A stretch of 64,000 bases of DNA from Microcyclosporella mali. Lineage: Eukaryota > Ascomycota > Dothideomycetes > Mycosphaerellales > Mycosphaerellaceae. Positions 10,903 to 22,596 of this stretch are shown in pieces (the stretch's first letter is position 1; every line of letters starts with the position of its first letter). The stretch spans positions 413,587 to 477,586 of the forward strand of contig NHNU01000006.1 of the NCBI GenBank assembly GCA_002785985.1. Reading direction: 5' to 3'. The translations under genes and the position numbers were made by a program. Under the pieces are notes generated by a model, which saw nothing but the letters and a program-made list of their open reading frames with translations, searched no databases and had not been told where the DNA came from.

Positions 10903-13072
10903 TTAGCTTCCACGGAAAGCATCGAAACGCTTGTAGGTATAGCCGATGAAGGGCAAGCTCAGCGTCGTGTCGTCTTGTCCCATCTGAGCCTCGGTCTGGG
11001 CGCGGAGCTGAGCAGAGTTATCGACCTGCGGGATCTCGTCGATAGGGAAGTACTGCGTGTCGACGTTGCTCTGCAGCTTCGGCTCGAAAGGTGCGCGGAT
11101 TTTACGTAAGCCGTCCCAGTTGACTCCGTGGAAGAATGGATGAGCCTTCAATTCGGCAGCTCCATGCGAGCGACCTAAGCGGTTCTGTGAGTCGCAGATG
11201 AGACTAACAAATCCTAGGTTAGCCAACTACACAAGCTCCTTTTTCAACAACCACTTACCTGCGTATGAAATGCTCAGCTTCCGGACCCAGTTGCTGATCT
11301 GGCGGGAAGTTCAGGTGTCGAGGCCAGTCGACAATCTTGCGGTAGGTATCGTGTGGCTCCTCAGCGCAGAAAGGCGGCCAGCCGACCAGGCACTCGAACA
11401 TGATTGTTCCGACACTCCACCAATCGCAACCAAAGTCGTATCCCTTACCACTGAAGATCTCGGGTGCAATGTAATCTGGTGTTCCGACAGTCGAGTATGC
11501 CAGCTGACGCCGCGACTTGCGCCAAGTATTGATCTGGTTGCGATTCGATACTGTGAGTTGGATCTGATCGATCGAGACGCTGTTTCGGTTCGCTGCCATC
11601 GATTTCGACTTGGACTGTGACATTAGTTGCTGGTAGTACGACGCCTGGTGCTCTTTCGAGAAACCCGTTGAGAGACCGAAATCAGTGAGCTTGATGTGTC
11701 CGCCACGATCCAGCAGAATGTTGTCTGGCTTGATGTCACTGTGTTCATGGTCAGCATCGAGTTCATTACGCCATGATTGAGGCACCATACCGGTGAATGA
11801 AGCCAAGCTTGTGTACAGCCTCGATGGCAAGGGTGATCTCAGCCATATAGAATCGGGTGATATCCTCCGAAAAGATTTCGTACTTAATTAGCATGGTCAT
11901 CAGATCTCCACCAGGCAAGAACTCCATCAGCATGTAAAGGAAGGTCGAGTCTTGGAATGAGGTGTGCAGCTTCACAAGCCAGGGACTGTCGGCATTGGCG
12001 AGGATGTCTCGCTCCGCACGAACGTGCGCGAGTTGGTCCTTTTTGTGCTGCAAAAGATGTCAATTAGATTGACCAAGCACATAGGGAAATATCGTCATTG
12101 TCAACTGACCATTTCCGTCTTGATCAGAGACTTGAGGGCGTAGATTTTGCCATCGTGCCTTCGCTGTACCAGTCTGACCTCACCGAAAGCGCCTTTGCCA
12201 ATGATCTTCAGTGTCGAGTAGTTCTGGGGTCGCTCGCTGGTGCGCAAGAAGCGCAGGAAGTTCGCCTCTGATTTACGCATGCTTGACTTCTTTGACTCCT
12301 TGCGGTTGGCTGACATCTCAGGATCTGCCATGACCGACTCGATCTCTTTTGATCTGTGTTACATTAGCCAAGTTTCTAAGATGGAGATCACAATGTATGC
12401 ATACCTCTCGTTCCGAGCACGTGCTCGCTCCACATTTTCTTTGAAGAACTCCTGCGTGAGCATCTTCTGCACCTTCACACGTTCAGTAATGGATGAGGAG
12501 TACTTCTCCGAGTTCTTTGGGGGAGGCTCATCGTCATAGATGCTCGCAGGTTGTGGCACAGAGGGCATTGGGGCGTTCAGGAAGCTGTTGTAATGGGGCT
12601 GGCCGGTGGCGCCTGCTGTCCTCGGGCGTGCATTTGCTGGCGAGGGCTGTCTGCCGTAAGGACTTGCAGTCCGAGGGGTATTACCGCCCAGATTCTGGTG
12701 TTGGAACTGGTGGGCGAGACCATTGTTCACGTCGCTGAAGCCACCTGGAGAGCGGTAGCCAGCACCCGGAGAGACATTGTTTGAGTACTGCTGCTGGTAT
12801 GCGGGAGGGTTGTTGTAGAAGTAACCCTGGCTAGTGATGCCGCTCGTGGACTGCTGGGTGCCCCAGACCTCTTGCTGGCCCGCAGCGTTTGGGAAGGGCT
12901 GTGGAAACGTGGAAGGCGTCGTTGGAAAGGCACGACCTTGCTCCGCGGCGAAGTTGGGCGAATTGTTGAAGCCGAAGTTGAGCTGGAGGTGGTTGGGATT
13001 GCGGTTGTCAGCCGGTTGCTGTTGCTGCTGTTTCTGCTGCTGCTGCTGCGGCTGCTGCTGCTGGTAGGCCAT
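10903..13072 (-). CDS. cot1: NDR/LATS-family kinase COT-1 (Cbk1 homologue)
   Basis: AGC-group NDR kinase of the RAM/MOR network, needed in filamentous fungi for hyphal tip growth and branching. Five exons (13072-12405, 12353-12110, 12047-11791, 11738-11259, 11203-10903) join in phase to give 649 aa, with introns of 51-62 nt. The first 200 residues are Gln/Asn/Pro-rich and begin with a polyglutamine run. The Mob-binding N-terminal regulatory region (ERVKVQKMLTQEFFKENVE) precedes the catalytic domain. GKGAFGEV lies at about 275-282, HRDIKPDN near 389-396 (split by intron 3) and DFG at 409-411. An NDR-type insert precedes the activation loop STVGTPDYIAPE. The hydrophobic motif FIGYTYKRF has Thr639 as the expected Ste20-like kinase site. 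The ATG directly before the glutamine run was chosen; an upstream in-frame ATG would add 18 residues. Confidence 0.95.
13017..13062. repeat. CAG/CTG repeat encoding the COT-1 polyglutamine
   Basis: Interrupted glutamine codons (caa/cag on the minus strand) encode the N-terminal Gln run of COT-1. Confidence 0.85.
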
Positions 13073-14794
13073 GATTGTGGTGGGCGACAATATCGCCAGG
13101 CACAAGCACGCTATGGGTCGTTTCACGCTTCGTACTTCTCACAGCTCTTCAACTCCAGACTCAAGGCTAGACCGTGTGTGGAGTGGTAGTATGTTCCAGG
13201 TGCAGGAGATGTGCTCGTGGGCAGCGGGTAGGCGGCCAGGGGGGGTGCACGGCGTGATGCGGTGGGCTACTGCGGGCAGGCGATTGGTGCCGGACCAGGC
13301 CAATGGTGCGTGTCACAGGTCGCTCAGCGCTGTGGCATGCCTTGCTACCGTGCCGTCTGTACAAAGGGCGGAGGAGGACACGAACTGAGGCGGGAAGGTG
13401 TCGACGACAACGAGGCGGTTGTAGGACAAAAGTGTAGTGGTCTACATGTAAATGTATCCTTACCAGGGAGTCTCGGCAAAGCTTCGGAGGAGGTGCTCCG
13501 AGTACTTACTCCACACTTGGACTCCACCGACAGTTCCTCCCTATCTACTGCTGCATGTTCGCGTTCTTCTTAGCGATAATGTAGCATCTTCCTATGAGCG
13601 TCCGCATGGCTTCCTTGCTCAGCAAGCTCATTGAGACTGCGGAGCGCCGTTACCTATTCGGGGCATTGCTCCAAGAGCGACCACGTATCAGTCGTGTTTG
13701 GATAGTAATGTGCGCGCTCGCCTTGTCATTCACATTTGTTTCTGTTGACTGGAGTTTCGCTAGGTCTGGACAAGATATTTCCGCTCTGAGAGATCTTCCT
13801 GTTGACGTCTTCAGGGACTTCCCAAGCAGAATACTGCTACAATTGAGCGAAGAGTGAAGCAAGTGCTTCTAACACAATTCTGAGTCAGCGCGTATTTGTT
13901 ACAGTTGACCATGAACTTTGCGGCCCGGACGAAATTCTCAACTTCCATTGTTTGGGCAGAGACTGCCACATCGCAGCGAGCGTAATGGAGAGAAGCCCAA
14001 TTTACCTCAAAGTATTCAATGCGAAGGCATCTAGAAAACATACCATGATGTTCCCTGGCTGTGGATGTCTAGAACGAGGCACGCCATTCCACGGTTCCCC
14101 GTCCTGCCCAAAGCATTGTATGCAGCAAGCCGACAGAATAGTGCTTGAGAAGTTAGTCTCCACTAGTAGCTAATCCGAATAAGACCGCAGAAACGGCAGT
14201 GGTCAGGCGATCAGACACGGCGCTGTGGAAGTTCACCATTGCCCTCTGTCACCACTCCTTGTTGCTTTAAGCCTGGTCGACATTCTCTCTGAGACTCCCA
14301 AAAAGCTAGCAGCAGCATGTTAGGTCAGACAAATCGCTCTAAGAATGCAGGAGACTACGACGGCATGATGATCGATCTTACATTCACTTCGCCAGGCTAC
14401 TTCGCGGCTTGCACGTGAAGACCACGTCTCTTCTCGGTATGCACGTGCACGACAGAGCGAAGCGCCTGTACACTGCTCGTGTATTCGGCGATACATATAC
14501 GCGTCCTGGGAGAACACGCAACATGAAATGTACATCGGCACGAAATTAAGCCCATGCAAGCTCGCTGCTGATCCTGGAAGTGTTCGGTGCTAGCGGCAAA
14601 AGCACTGACATATTGTAGAACAGTCCAATAAAACACTGGGCCATATTGTAAAGGACGATCAGACAACTCTATTCGAACCTGTGCCACGCGCGCGAAAGAG
14701 GCACAGCAAAACTCCTCAAATCAAGCTCCTATCGCTCTAGGAAAGCTGGTCCGCACCAACTCCACCTGACGTATAGTACCAGTGGCATGCTCCA
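13073..14794. other. 1.7-kb region between COT-1 and a C2H2 gene, no supported gene
   Basis: Both flanking genes lie on the minus strand, so this holds the COT-1 promoter and the 3' flank of the C2H2 gene. An 87-codon ATG frame at 13594-13857 (+) has one hydrophobic stretch but no conserved feature, and I did not accept it. Confidence 0.45.
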
Positions 14795-15878
14795 TCATCG
14801 AATGCCCGATATGGCTTCGTTCGGACAGGGTGACTTGCAGTTGGCGAGGGCCTGTGGCTTCTGCTTCAACAACTGGTTGATCTTGGACGCCATATCTCCA
14901 GTCGTGGATGTCTTGCTAAGCTCCAGCGACTCTCTGAGGGATTGGCCATACTTCTTTTGCATGACTGTGTCCAGGTCCTCGATGGAAGAACTTCTACAAT
15001 CAGCTTTCATGCTGCGCTCTTCACTGTCTGTGGGCTGAGCTTTCCTGACACATGCACACATGCACTTGGTTTTGGTCTGCGTCTCTTCCCCGGATCGTTT
15101 TGATGAGCCAGTCACAGTCATGGTAGCTGATGGCACAGAGGAGTCCGGGTGGCAATTCCTAAAATGCTGCTGCAGATGATCCTTGCGCTTGAATGTCCTC
15201 ATCTGCCCCCTCTCGAAACATATTGGGCACGTATGTTCGAATTCGTGCGTCTTGCGATGGCGGGTAAGCAGGTCCCGACGGCAATAACTCCTATTGCAGC
15301 CTGTTACTTTGCAGTCGAATGTGCGATGCCCGGACGACTTGGCGTGCTGTTCGAGCGAATACGCATTTGGAAACCGCTCTTGGCATTTATGGCAGCCCAA
15401 TCGACCTGCCTCTTCAGCTAGCCCAAGATGTTCGTACCCTTCTCCAGAAAAGACTGTGGCACCTATCGGGAAGCAATCTGAGGGACTGGACCCCACATTC
15501 CATGGCGAGAGTTCTTCCAATCCGACGTAGGGTGGAGTCACAAAGCTGCCGGTGCCTAAATTCAATCCATCAGCATGATGTCGCGCTCGTTGACCCATGG
15601 AACCTACATTCATCCTCAAGATACCTCTCTGCCGGTGGAACCTTCCCAGTTGAACCGAATCGTGCTCCATGCGCCAGCACGGACGACTGCACGTCAAATA
15701 TTCCAAGATCCGCAATTGGAGAGAGTGGCCGGATGTCGTCGAATCTGAACAGAGCGTCCAGATTGCTGGCATTGCTAGTCCAACTCGGGTCGGGTAGGAC
15801 ATCATCGCAATCGAGGGACATATTACAAGAAGGTTCATTTCTGCACGGAGCGGACGAGGCTGGCGGGAAGAGACTCAT
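14795..15878 (-). CDS. C2H2 zinc-finger protein, probable transcription factor
   Basis: Two exons (15878-15608 and 15555-14795) join in phase across a 52-nt intron (gtaggt...tttag) to give 343 aa. Three adjacent C2H2-type fingers lie in the middle: CHKC...H-x5-H, then C-x4-C...H-x3-H (CKVTGC...HRKTH), then CPIC...H-x4-H (HFRNCH), which has a longer loop. The spacing matches a group of Dothideomycete C2H2 proteins rather than any named regulator. The N-terminal 150 residues are acidic/Ser-rich and could be an activation region. The C-terminal tail carries a Cys cluster (KCMCACVRK) and a short predicted helix. Nuclear DNA binding is inferred from the fingers; targets are unknown. Confidence 0.8.
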
Positions 15879-17388
15879 ATACCTCTGACTTTACGCCTAT
15901 CATTCGCAAAGACTAGGCCAGCACTATGTCCGGGTAGCAGGCAATCATTCGTACCAATGTCAAGCTACACAGCAACCATTTCAGCCCCGATGATGCATTC
16001 TGACTTATGGCTGCAAGCCTGCATGGACGAAGCCAATCAGCGATCAGGAGCTCTAACTCATCCGTTAGAGAAGGTTCTCTTGCCCGATGCCCTTTGCCCT
16101 TTGCCCAACTCGAGGAACAAAACATAATGGGTGCAAAAAGAGGCCCTCGAGATCTTGAGAGAGTTGTTCTGTTGGAAGTGTTCTTGTTTTCGAGATAATA
16201 CTTGTACGGAAGGTGGACACTCCGTTTTGCGAAGCTCCTGTGCATCGATCCCGCTTCACCGGTCAACTGGCATACCCCATCCCAATGCGAACACGCCTCA
16301 TGCCGATTGTCACGAGGACTATCTTCATCTCTGCGGCAGCAATGACGACGTAGGTGTGCAGTATGCTTTACTCCACATCTCGGGGCCATCGTCCAATCCT
16401 TACTTTCCTCCTTGCACCTTCCTCGAGGCTGCTCATGCTTATCGATCATCCTATTGGGAATCGGCGGTCCACGACAAATACAAGGCCACTACTGCGGCTC
16501 GCGCATCAATAGCTCAGGTTCCGATGTCCGCGAAGACGAGCTCATTCCTGTTTTGCTTGGTGAGGCCGCCCACGAGTATGTATCATGCAGGCCAAGTCGC
16601 TCTTATCGCTCATGGCTGTCTTGGGACCCAATCTGAGTCGCAATGATGAACTACTGCAGCTTACGGCCAGGAAAGATCTGTCAGACCTCAATGTTGGTCC
16701 TTGGACGGCAGGCAATTGTCGATAGCTTCGAGAAAGACGAAGACTACACGAGTCCCTCAATCAGTCAAGGCAAAGACTCCGAGCGACAGAGTCGATAAGC
16801 TACAAGAGGGGGTGGGCTGGATACCTCTGGCCCATTGTCGCCAGGGAGCAGCCCGCGTTTGCCCGTACTTGCTCAGCTAAACCCACGAGCTGCAGCAGCG
16901 GGATGTCATTGCCGGTGCACTACTCAAAGATGAGGCGGATGCTGGTTTGGGACACGGAGAGCACGGCGATGAGGAGGCTCTCGTCATGTGGTCCTCAAAC
17001 AAGGTCTGATCAAGTCCGCTCGAAAGGACATTGAAAGTCTCTCATCGTGCGAGGACCAGTTTTGCCAGAGGTAGGATATCGAATGCGTCCCAAGCCGACG
17101 CTTGGATTCCACGCGCTGTAGGGGGCGACACGGAGGCCTCACTACACCAATCTGGACTCGTCGTGGTACTCGGCCTGGGGAAATCTATGCCAGACATGTC
17201 ATCCTCTTTGCCCCTCCCTGCTTCCTTTCGCCACTCTCCCTCGCTCAAAGCAACTCCAGCTCATACTGTGTATCCTACGAATTTTCAAGCCCCCCGCGCG
17301 AGGACGAGACAAGCACTTGATGCAATTGTTGGTGATCTCTCGTTGAATTCTTGCCAGAAACAGTGGCCTGCACGCCACGCACCTAAAA
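15879..17388. other. 1.5-kb region with no supported gene
   Basis: Contains overlapping frames of up to 178 codons on both strands (15913-16449 minus, 16131-16646 plus), none with a recognisable domain or a convincing splice pattern. It holds the divergent upstream regions of the C2H2 gene and of the unrecognised gene at 17389. Confidence 0.45.
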
Positions 17389-18182
17389 ATGCCACCTCCC
17401 GTGCATCCGGGTCAGGTTAGCGACCCGCGAAGACGCACCGACTGTGAGCACAGGAAGAAGCATCCCGCTCGTCTCACCGCTAACCATATCTCAGCGACGG
17501 CGTCAAACGACTCCTGGAATTCATGCGTTGCAGCCCTGGGCTCTACACGCAGCTCCAATGGTAAGGCGCACCTTTTAGAACGCTCGTAGCAGGGACTGAC
17601 CTTTGCGCAGAATGCGATCGCCAGCAAACGCAACCACCACAACTTACGATGAATGGAGTATCACCCGCGCAAGGAGGCACAGTCGCGGCTGGAGCTCAAT
17701 CTCCCGGGCGCGCGACTGTTGGATACTGGCCTCTAAGGGCTGCACAAACGAATGCTGATACAGCTGCCCTCGATTTCTCTGATCCCGGTGCAGGAATGGG
17801 AGGCGAGATCAGTGCAATGTATACGCTTGTCACTGGCTCTCTTGAAGCAGTGCCAGTGCGCAACGGCTATGCAGGTCAGATCAACGGCGCATTCGAAGGC
17901 TTACCGATTTTGCAACGTTTCCCACCTCGTCCTCCAGACGAGCATACAGGACTGCCTGCATCGCAAAGTCGTGGTTCGACGACGAGACCGCCGCAAGGTT
18001 CAACATACGCGCCTGCGCAAGGATACCGCAATGCGATGTCGTCGTATCCGTCTAATGCTCCGTCTGTACAGTATAGCCAGCAGCCAGGCTCCTCAAATCG
18101 CCGTGTCCGCGATCCCGGAGACAGCACGTCGCAGTACATGACCAACGGCGGCGGTCGCCATGGACGTCGTCGTCAGTCATGA
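17389..18182 (+). CDS. Hypothetical protein, low-complexity, unrecognised
   Basis: Three exons (17389-17443, 17495-17560, 17611-18182) close in phase to give 230 aa. The first intron is a textbook 51-nt fungal intron (gtgagc, branch gctaac, tctcag); the second is 50 nt (gtaagg...gcgcag). The protein has no recognised domain. It is rich in Gly, Pro, Ser, Gln and Arg, with one more ordered stretch near the middle (MGGEISAMYTLVTGSLEAV) and a basic Gly/Arg end. No signal peptide or membrane segment is apparent. The gene is accepted on splice-phase closure and a long open last exon; it could still be spurious. Confidence 0.45.
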
Positions 18183-18903
18183 TCTCGCGTGATCTTCTCT
18201 TCGCAGACTTGGGTTTCTGGAGCTGCGGGTTGGAGTTCTGGGGTTGGCACAACAATACCCCGTGAGGCTGCTGCCATCGTATGCCACGGCGTTGGGGCGT
18301 CGACATTGTCAAGAAATCAGTATTAAAAGATGTCTGTGGGAAAGGCAGCGTCACTGAGACTGTACACACGGGCTTCTGTAGATTACAGACAGAAAGGGAG
18401 GACGCCTCTATTTAGTTTGCACATGCCGCTTCGCTTCTGTCCTGCACGGTCATATCTTCCCGCCTTATTATTTCTTCAGCCGCGTATCTCCCAGGCTCCA
18501 TCGCCTTGTAGAGCTTCTCACCGGCGATGCTTTGGTGACTCCGCCCGGCGGCCTCGCATGCTCTCAGCCTCGTCTCTGTTCTTGAGCCACCAAGTCGAAG
18601 CCGGCTGTAAAATATAGCCCCAAGCCGCCTCATGCTCGATGCAAGCCACCAAGCCATTGAGGCCTAGTACGGGTGGAGAGCGAAAACCGGTCATCGGACA
18701 AAGTGAAGTTTGGTACAATAGTATCTACACAGATAGTAGGACGAAGCTGAATTCGTGGCGGACGCTCCAAATGAATGAACTCTTCCATCTTTTCCATACT
18801 CCTCCCCCGCGCAATGCTTTCGTTGATGTCAAATCATGTTGCTACAGCTTGCTTTCCGTCGGACGCCACGCTCTCCATGCAATCACTAAAAGCAGTCTCC
18901 CGA
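18183..18903. other. Convergent intergenic region, no gene seen
   Basis: Lies between the 3' ends of the unrecognised gene and the stomatin gene. Only short non-conserved frames occur. Confidence 0.5.
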
Positions 18904-20169
18904 TCAATGTCGCTGCTGTGTCCGATCAAAGCTCTCGAGCACGCTTTGCTGCATTGCATTCTTGCCTGGTGACTTGTCGTCCAAAGAAGCGTTGCTGCTT
19001 TCTGTAGGGTTTGACTCTCCGCTTATGAGGTTCGCAGCTTGTGCTTTGGCTTGCGCTTGACTGACATTCCCGTACACGGACATGGCGGTTGCAATCATTG
19101 AGCCGATGTCGCCCACGTTACCGGGAACGACGATGGAAGTGCCCTCCTTGGCGAGCTTGCCAAAGGCTTCGACGTATTTCTCAGCAACAGATAGTGAGAC
19201 GGCACCTTGAGCATTCTTGCCCTCAGACAAGCTCTTGGCGACGGCATCGATACCTGCGGCTGTGGCCTGTGCTTTGAGGAGGATGGCTTCCGCCTCACCA
19301 GATGCTGCGTTGATCTGCTCGGATTTGATGGCTTCGGACGCCAGAATGACGGACTGCTTGCGACCCTCAGCTATGTTGATAGCGGACTGTCTTTGACCTT
19401 CCGACTCCAGAATCTCTGCACGCTTGCTCCGTTCCGCCGTGACTTGTCTGTGCATTGCCTCCACTACTGGGCCCGGAGCGTGAATATCTCTGATTTCGTA
19501 GCGTAAACATCGAATTCCCCAGTCTGCCGCAGCTTCGTTGATCGCAGCAGTGATGTTCGTGTTCAGCGCAGCCCTCTCCTTGAGGACATGGTCTAGTGTC
19601 AACTGTCCGATTTCGCTTCTCATCGTCGTCTGAGCAAGCTGTGAGATGGCATAGTCGGCATCCTCAACGCCATAACTTGCTTTGAATGGGTCGAAGACTC
19701 TCGTGTACAGCACACCATCTAGCTCCAAGGTAACGTTGTCCGCCGTGATGGCACTCTGAGACGGGATTTCCATCGCATTCTCCTTCAGGCTCTTGACGTA
19801 TGCTATCCGGTCGATAATGGGGATCAAGACTGCGAGACCAGGCTGTAGTATCCTGCTGAAGCGACCCATGCGCTCGACGATCCATGCTGTTTGTTGTGGT
19901 ACGAACTTGATAATCGTGTTGGCGGGTAATGACGAACGCTGGAAGTATGTGTTGGGTGGGCCGCCGACGGTGGAGGAGGAGCGGAACATGCTCTCGCCGG
20001 GTGCGGGAAGAGCATTTTGAGAGGTCGAAGCAAAGGCAGCTCGCTGGACTGCATAGACGACAGGATATCGCGAATTCTGCAGCGCAGCAATGGAGCGGCG
20101 AGAGAGCGCTGGACGGGCAGAGGCCAGAAGCGACATGGCTGGCTCGATGGCTCTGGCGGCTGTTGTCAT
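18904..20169 (-). CDS. Mitochondrial stomatin-like protein (SPFH/band 7 family)
   Basis: A single exon encodes 421 aa. The SPFH domain begins at about residue 85 (TIIKFVPQQTAWIVERMGRF), continues through conserved IIDRIAYVKSLKE and RSEIGQLTLDHVL segments, and is followed by an Ala/Glu-rich coiled coil (AINIAEGRKQSVILASEAIK). This matches human STOML2, an inner-membrane scaffold that organises cardiolipin-rich domains and stabilises respiratory complexes and proteases. The first 60 residues are rich in Arg, Ala and Ser with few acids, which fits a mitochondrial presequence. Two in-frame ATGs, 33 nt apart, could start the protein; the first is used here. Confidence 0.9.
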   Translation of the reverse strand: MTTAARAIEPAMSLLASARPALSRRSIAALQNSRYPVVYAVQRAAFASTSQNALPAPGESMFRSSSTVGGPPNTYFQRSSLPANTIIKFVPQQTAWIVERMGRFSRILQPGLAVLIPIIDRIAYVKSLKENAMEIPSQSAITADNVTLELDGVLYTRVFDPFKASYGVEDADYAISQLAQTTMRSEIGQLTLDHVLKERAALNTNITAAINEAAADWGIRCLRYEIRDIHAPGPVVEAMHRQVTAERSKRAEILESEGQRQSAINIAEGRKQSVILASEAIKSEQINAASGEAEAILLKAQATAAGIDAVAKSLSEGKNAQGAVSLSVAEKYVEAFGKLAKEGTSIVVPGNVGDIGSMIATAMSVYGNVSQAQAKAQAANLISGESNPTESSNASLDDKSPGKNAMQQSVLESFDRTQQRH

Positions 20170-21165
20170 GCTACACTCTCCTCTCGGTCGGTATTGTGTG
20201 TGGGGTACTGTTTAGAGGCTGTGTGCAGAATGCGACTGCGTTCTAGCTAAGTCACTAATAGATCTCAGATGGCTTTGTGGGTCGTGTGATGATGCTGATG
20301 TCGGCCTGCCTCCTCTACCGCGAAGCTTCGATGCGGAGAATCCCGCTGGGCAAGTCCCTCGACTTTGGCGTCGACACTCAGCCTTAACCCCAACATCAAC
20401 CTCGGAGAAACCATCACCGCAGCAGAAGAAATGGACTACCAACAATGCATTCAACATCAGCAGCCAGCGATATGGCACGCTCATGACTGAGAAAGATCTG
20501 CTTGCATCTATGGATCTCCTTAACCATCTCAACGACTTCAAGGTCAATCGCAAGAGTCAGTGGACTCTCTATTTCCGCTCTTCGCCACCAAAGCGCGATT
20601 CAGATCCTCAAAGTCGTCAAAGGTCCTCGAATGTTGTCTTGCTTGGGAGCTGGACTGTTCCGTCCATGTGGTTCATTGCGTCTGAGTGTTGGCCCACCAA
20701 GCTGCCTTGTGAGAGATCGACGTTCAGGACGGCATTTGCATCTGGAGTCGTGTTATAGGGACTGCCATGAATCCATTCGCTGTTGGTCCGGACTGTCCGT
20801 AATGAGGAATGTCATATCCCGTGCTTTTGCTGCTGATAGTGCTGGACTTGTTCGTAGCCTTGCTAGTACGCCATCTCGACTGATATAAGCGAACCCGTTG
20901 CATTGATTTCGCAATGAGAACTATGACGCCACAGATTTCCCTTGTCTGTGCTGTATGCAGATTCAACCGTGTGCTGTCGATGTTCCGTTCACTTCAGGAA
21001 GGAGCGTGGTGTGTGATAGGGGATTCCAATGACTTGATGCACACGTTGGCCCGCGTTCACATGCCACGCTAGTGGAATAACCCTTGCACTCGGCCACATT
21101 CCGCCATTTATGTCACCAGCACCTTCCACAACACTCGTCGAGTGCCCGGCGCAGTGGCTACAGGT
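20170..21165. other. 1-kb region with possible gene remnant
   Basis: The plus-strand interval 20380-20760 contains protein-like fragments in different frames, for example the segment starting MTEKDLLASMDLLNHL at 20483. No start, splice pattern or domain gives a coherent gene. It may be an unrecognised exon or a decayed gene. Confidence 0.3.
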
Positions 21166-22299
21166 ATGCAGAAATCGATCGCAAAGGAACAGCAGGAGCG
21201 CCTCGACCAGCAGCAGAAGCGCCTCAAGCACGGAGCAAAATCGGTATTTGCTCAGCCGAAACGCAAGCTGCAGCCGCAACAGGCACCACATGTCTGCGAA
21301 ACGAGTGTCGATAGTCAGTCAGCCCTGGCTAATTGCCGTGACTTACACTAAAGGCACAACAGCGCTCGAGGAAGCTAAAGCGCGTCGTTTGTACGCGAAC
21401 CATTCATATCCTTCTGTGACGATTACAGCCAACCCCTTGCTCGACTACGATGATCGAGATCACAAGCACATCGCCGAACCCATATTCGAGCTGCCACCGA
21501 TGCTATACGAGGGCAATTGGGATGAGTGGTGCCCTGTTGTAGATCGGATGCTCACGGTGCACCGAGTGGCTGATTTTGATACATACGGTGATCAGGATGT
21601 CGTCGAGGCTACGCTGATCAGGCCCTTCGTCCGTTCACAGTTGCTCAAACGTGTTGCGGCGATCTTTACTTCCCGAGGAGCAATTTGGTCAGGGGACTGC
21701 AATGCCTGATAGCGGCCAAGTTTCGTTTGATGGATCTCCCTCAGTCGCTGCGCGAGCGGGTCTACGAGGCCGCATTGACGACTTTGGAGCCTGTTGTCCT
21801 TCTGCATCAGCCAGATGTCGGTGTACAGCTATACGGAGGCTCCAATGCGAAAAAGTACGCTCACATTCCGGCGCTCAGCACGACATCGCGCAAGACCCGC
21901 GCGGAATCCATGCCCACCTACTACAAGATCAGCACCTTCATGGTGACCCTGCACCAACCGGGCATCTTCTCGACATTCCATTTCGAGGAGATTTATAAAT
22001 TCGCTACCAGCAACAAAGCTTGGCTTCCACATCTGCGCTCTCTGGTGGTCAGGATCATGCCGCACCTCACTTCAGTCGATGCCAGAGTTTCTCTTTCCTC
22101 GGATGGAATTCAGGTCGAATTCAGTAGTGGTACGGACTGGCGGTTCCAAGAGCAGATGCGCCAGGCTTGCTTGGAGGCCAGCGACTACTGCAAAGCGCGC
22201 GGTCTGCAGGGCGAAGCCATAGCAATGTGTTTCGTCAGGAGCGATCTTTGGGCGAATTTGTGGTTACCAGATATCGGCGATATGAGGATTACCGGCTAG
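21166..22299 (+). CDS. Hypothetical protein with F-box-like motif
   Basis: Three exons (21166-21313, 21354-21587, 21641-22299) close in phase to give 346 aa. The motif DLPQSLRERVYEAAL at about residue 158 resembles the LPxELRNxIYxLAL motif common in large families of fungal F-box-like proteins of unknown function. The N-terminal 60 residues are basic and Gln/Lys-rich (coiled-coil-like). The 40-nt first intron is short for the region and the second donor (gtgatc) is weak, so boundaries and start are uncertain; the last exon is the firm part. An in-frame GTG lies 24 nt upstream, but the ATG is preferred. No enzymatic motif was seen. A role as a substrate adaptor is possible but unsupported beyond the motif. 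Confidence 0.5.
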
Positions 22300-22596
22300 A
22301 AGGTCCTAGTGAATGGCCAGGAATGAAAACAATTCTGCTAGAAGATTGTATCTAGTCAGCACAGGGATCACAAGCGAGAGGAGACGGAGGATGAGGGTGT
22401 AAAGACGTACCATTGCTGGTGACTGTTGTCTATCAACGATATCAACATGCGCGACAACGACGTCACGTTCGCTACGTCGTGTAAGGTACCTCGTCGCCAT
22501 AGCGTATTCATAGCTGACACTCGAGCTATACCTAATTTCAATCCAAGCCATTCCTCTTGCGTAGCCTCTTAAGGTGTACTAACGTACCAAGCTTTT

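Noticed and set aside
10903..13072. Apparent frameshifts in the COT-1 gene
   Set aside because: All frame changes are explained by four introns with normal splice signals and closed phase.
13594..13857. 87-codon plus-strand frame with a hydrophobic stretch
   Set aside because: Short, with no conserved feature, no splice context and no neighbouring partner.
14640..14700. A ggttcgaat sequence on the minus strand resembling a tRNA T-loop
   Set aside because: The five bases on either side do not pair as a T-stem and no D-arm or acceptor stem could be placed.
15913..16646. Overlapping 171- and 178-codon frames on opposite strands
   Set aside because: They overlap each other and neither shows a domain, signal or plausible intron.
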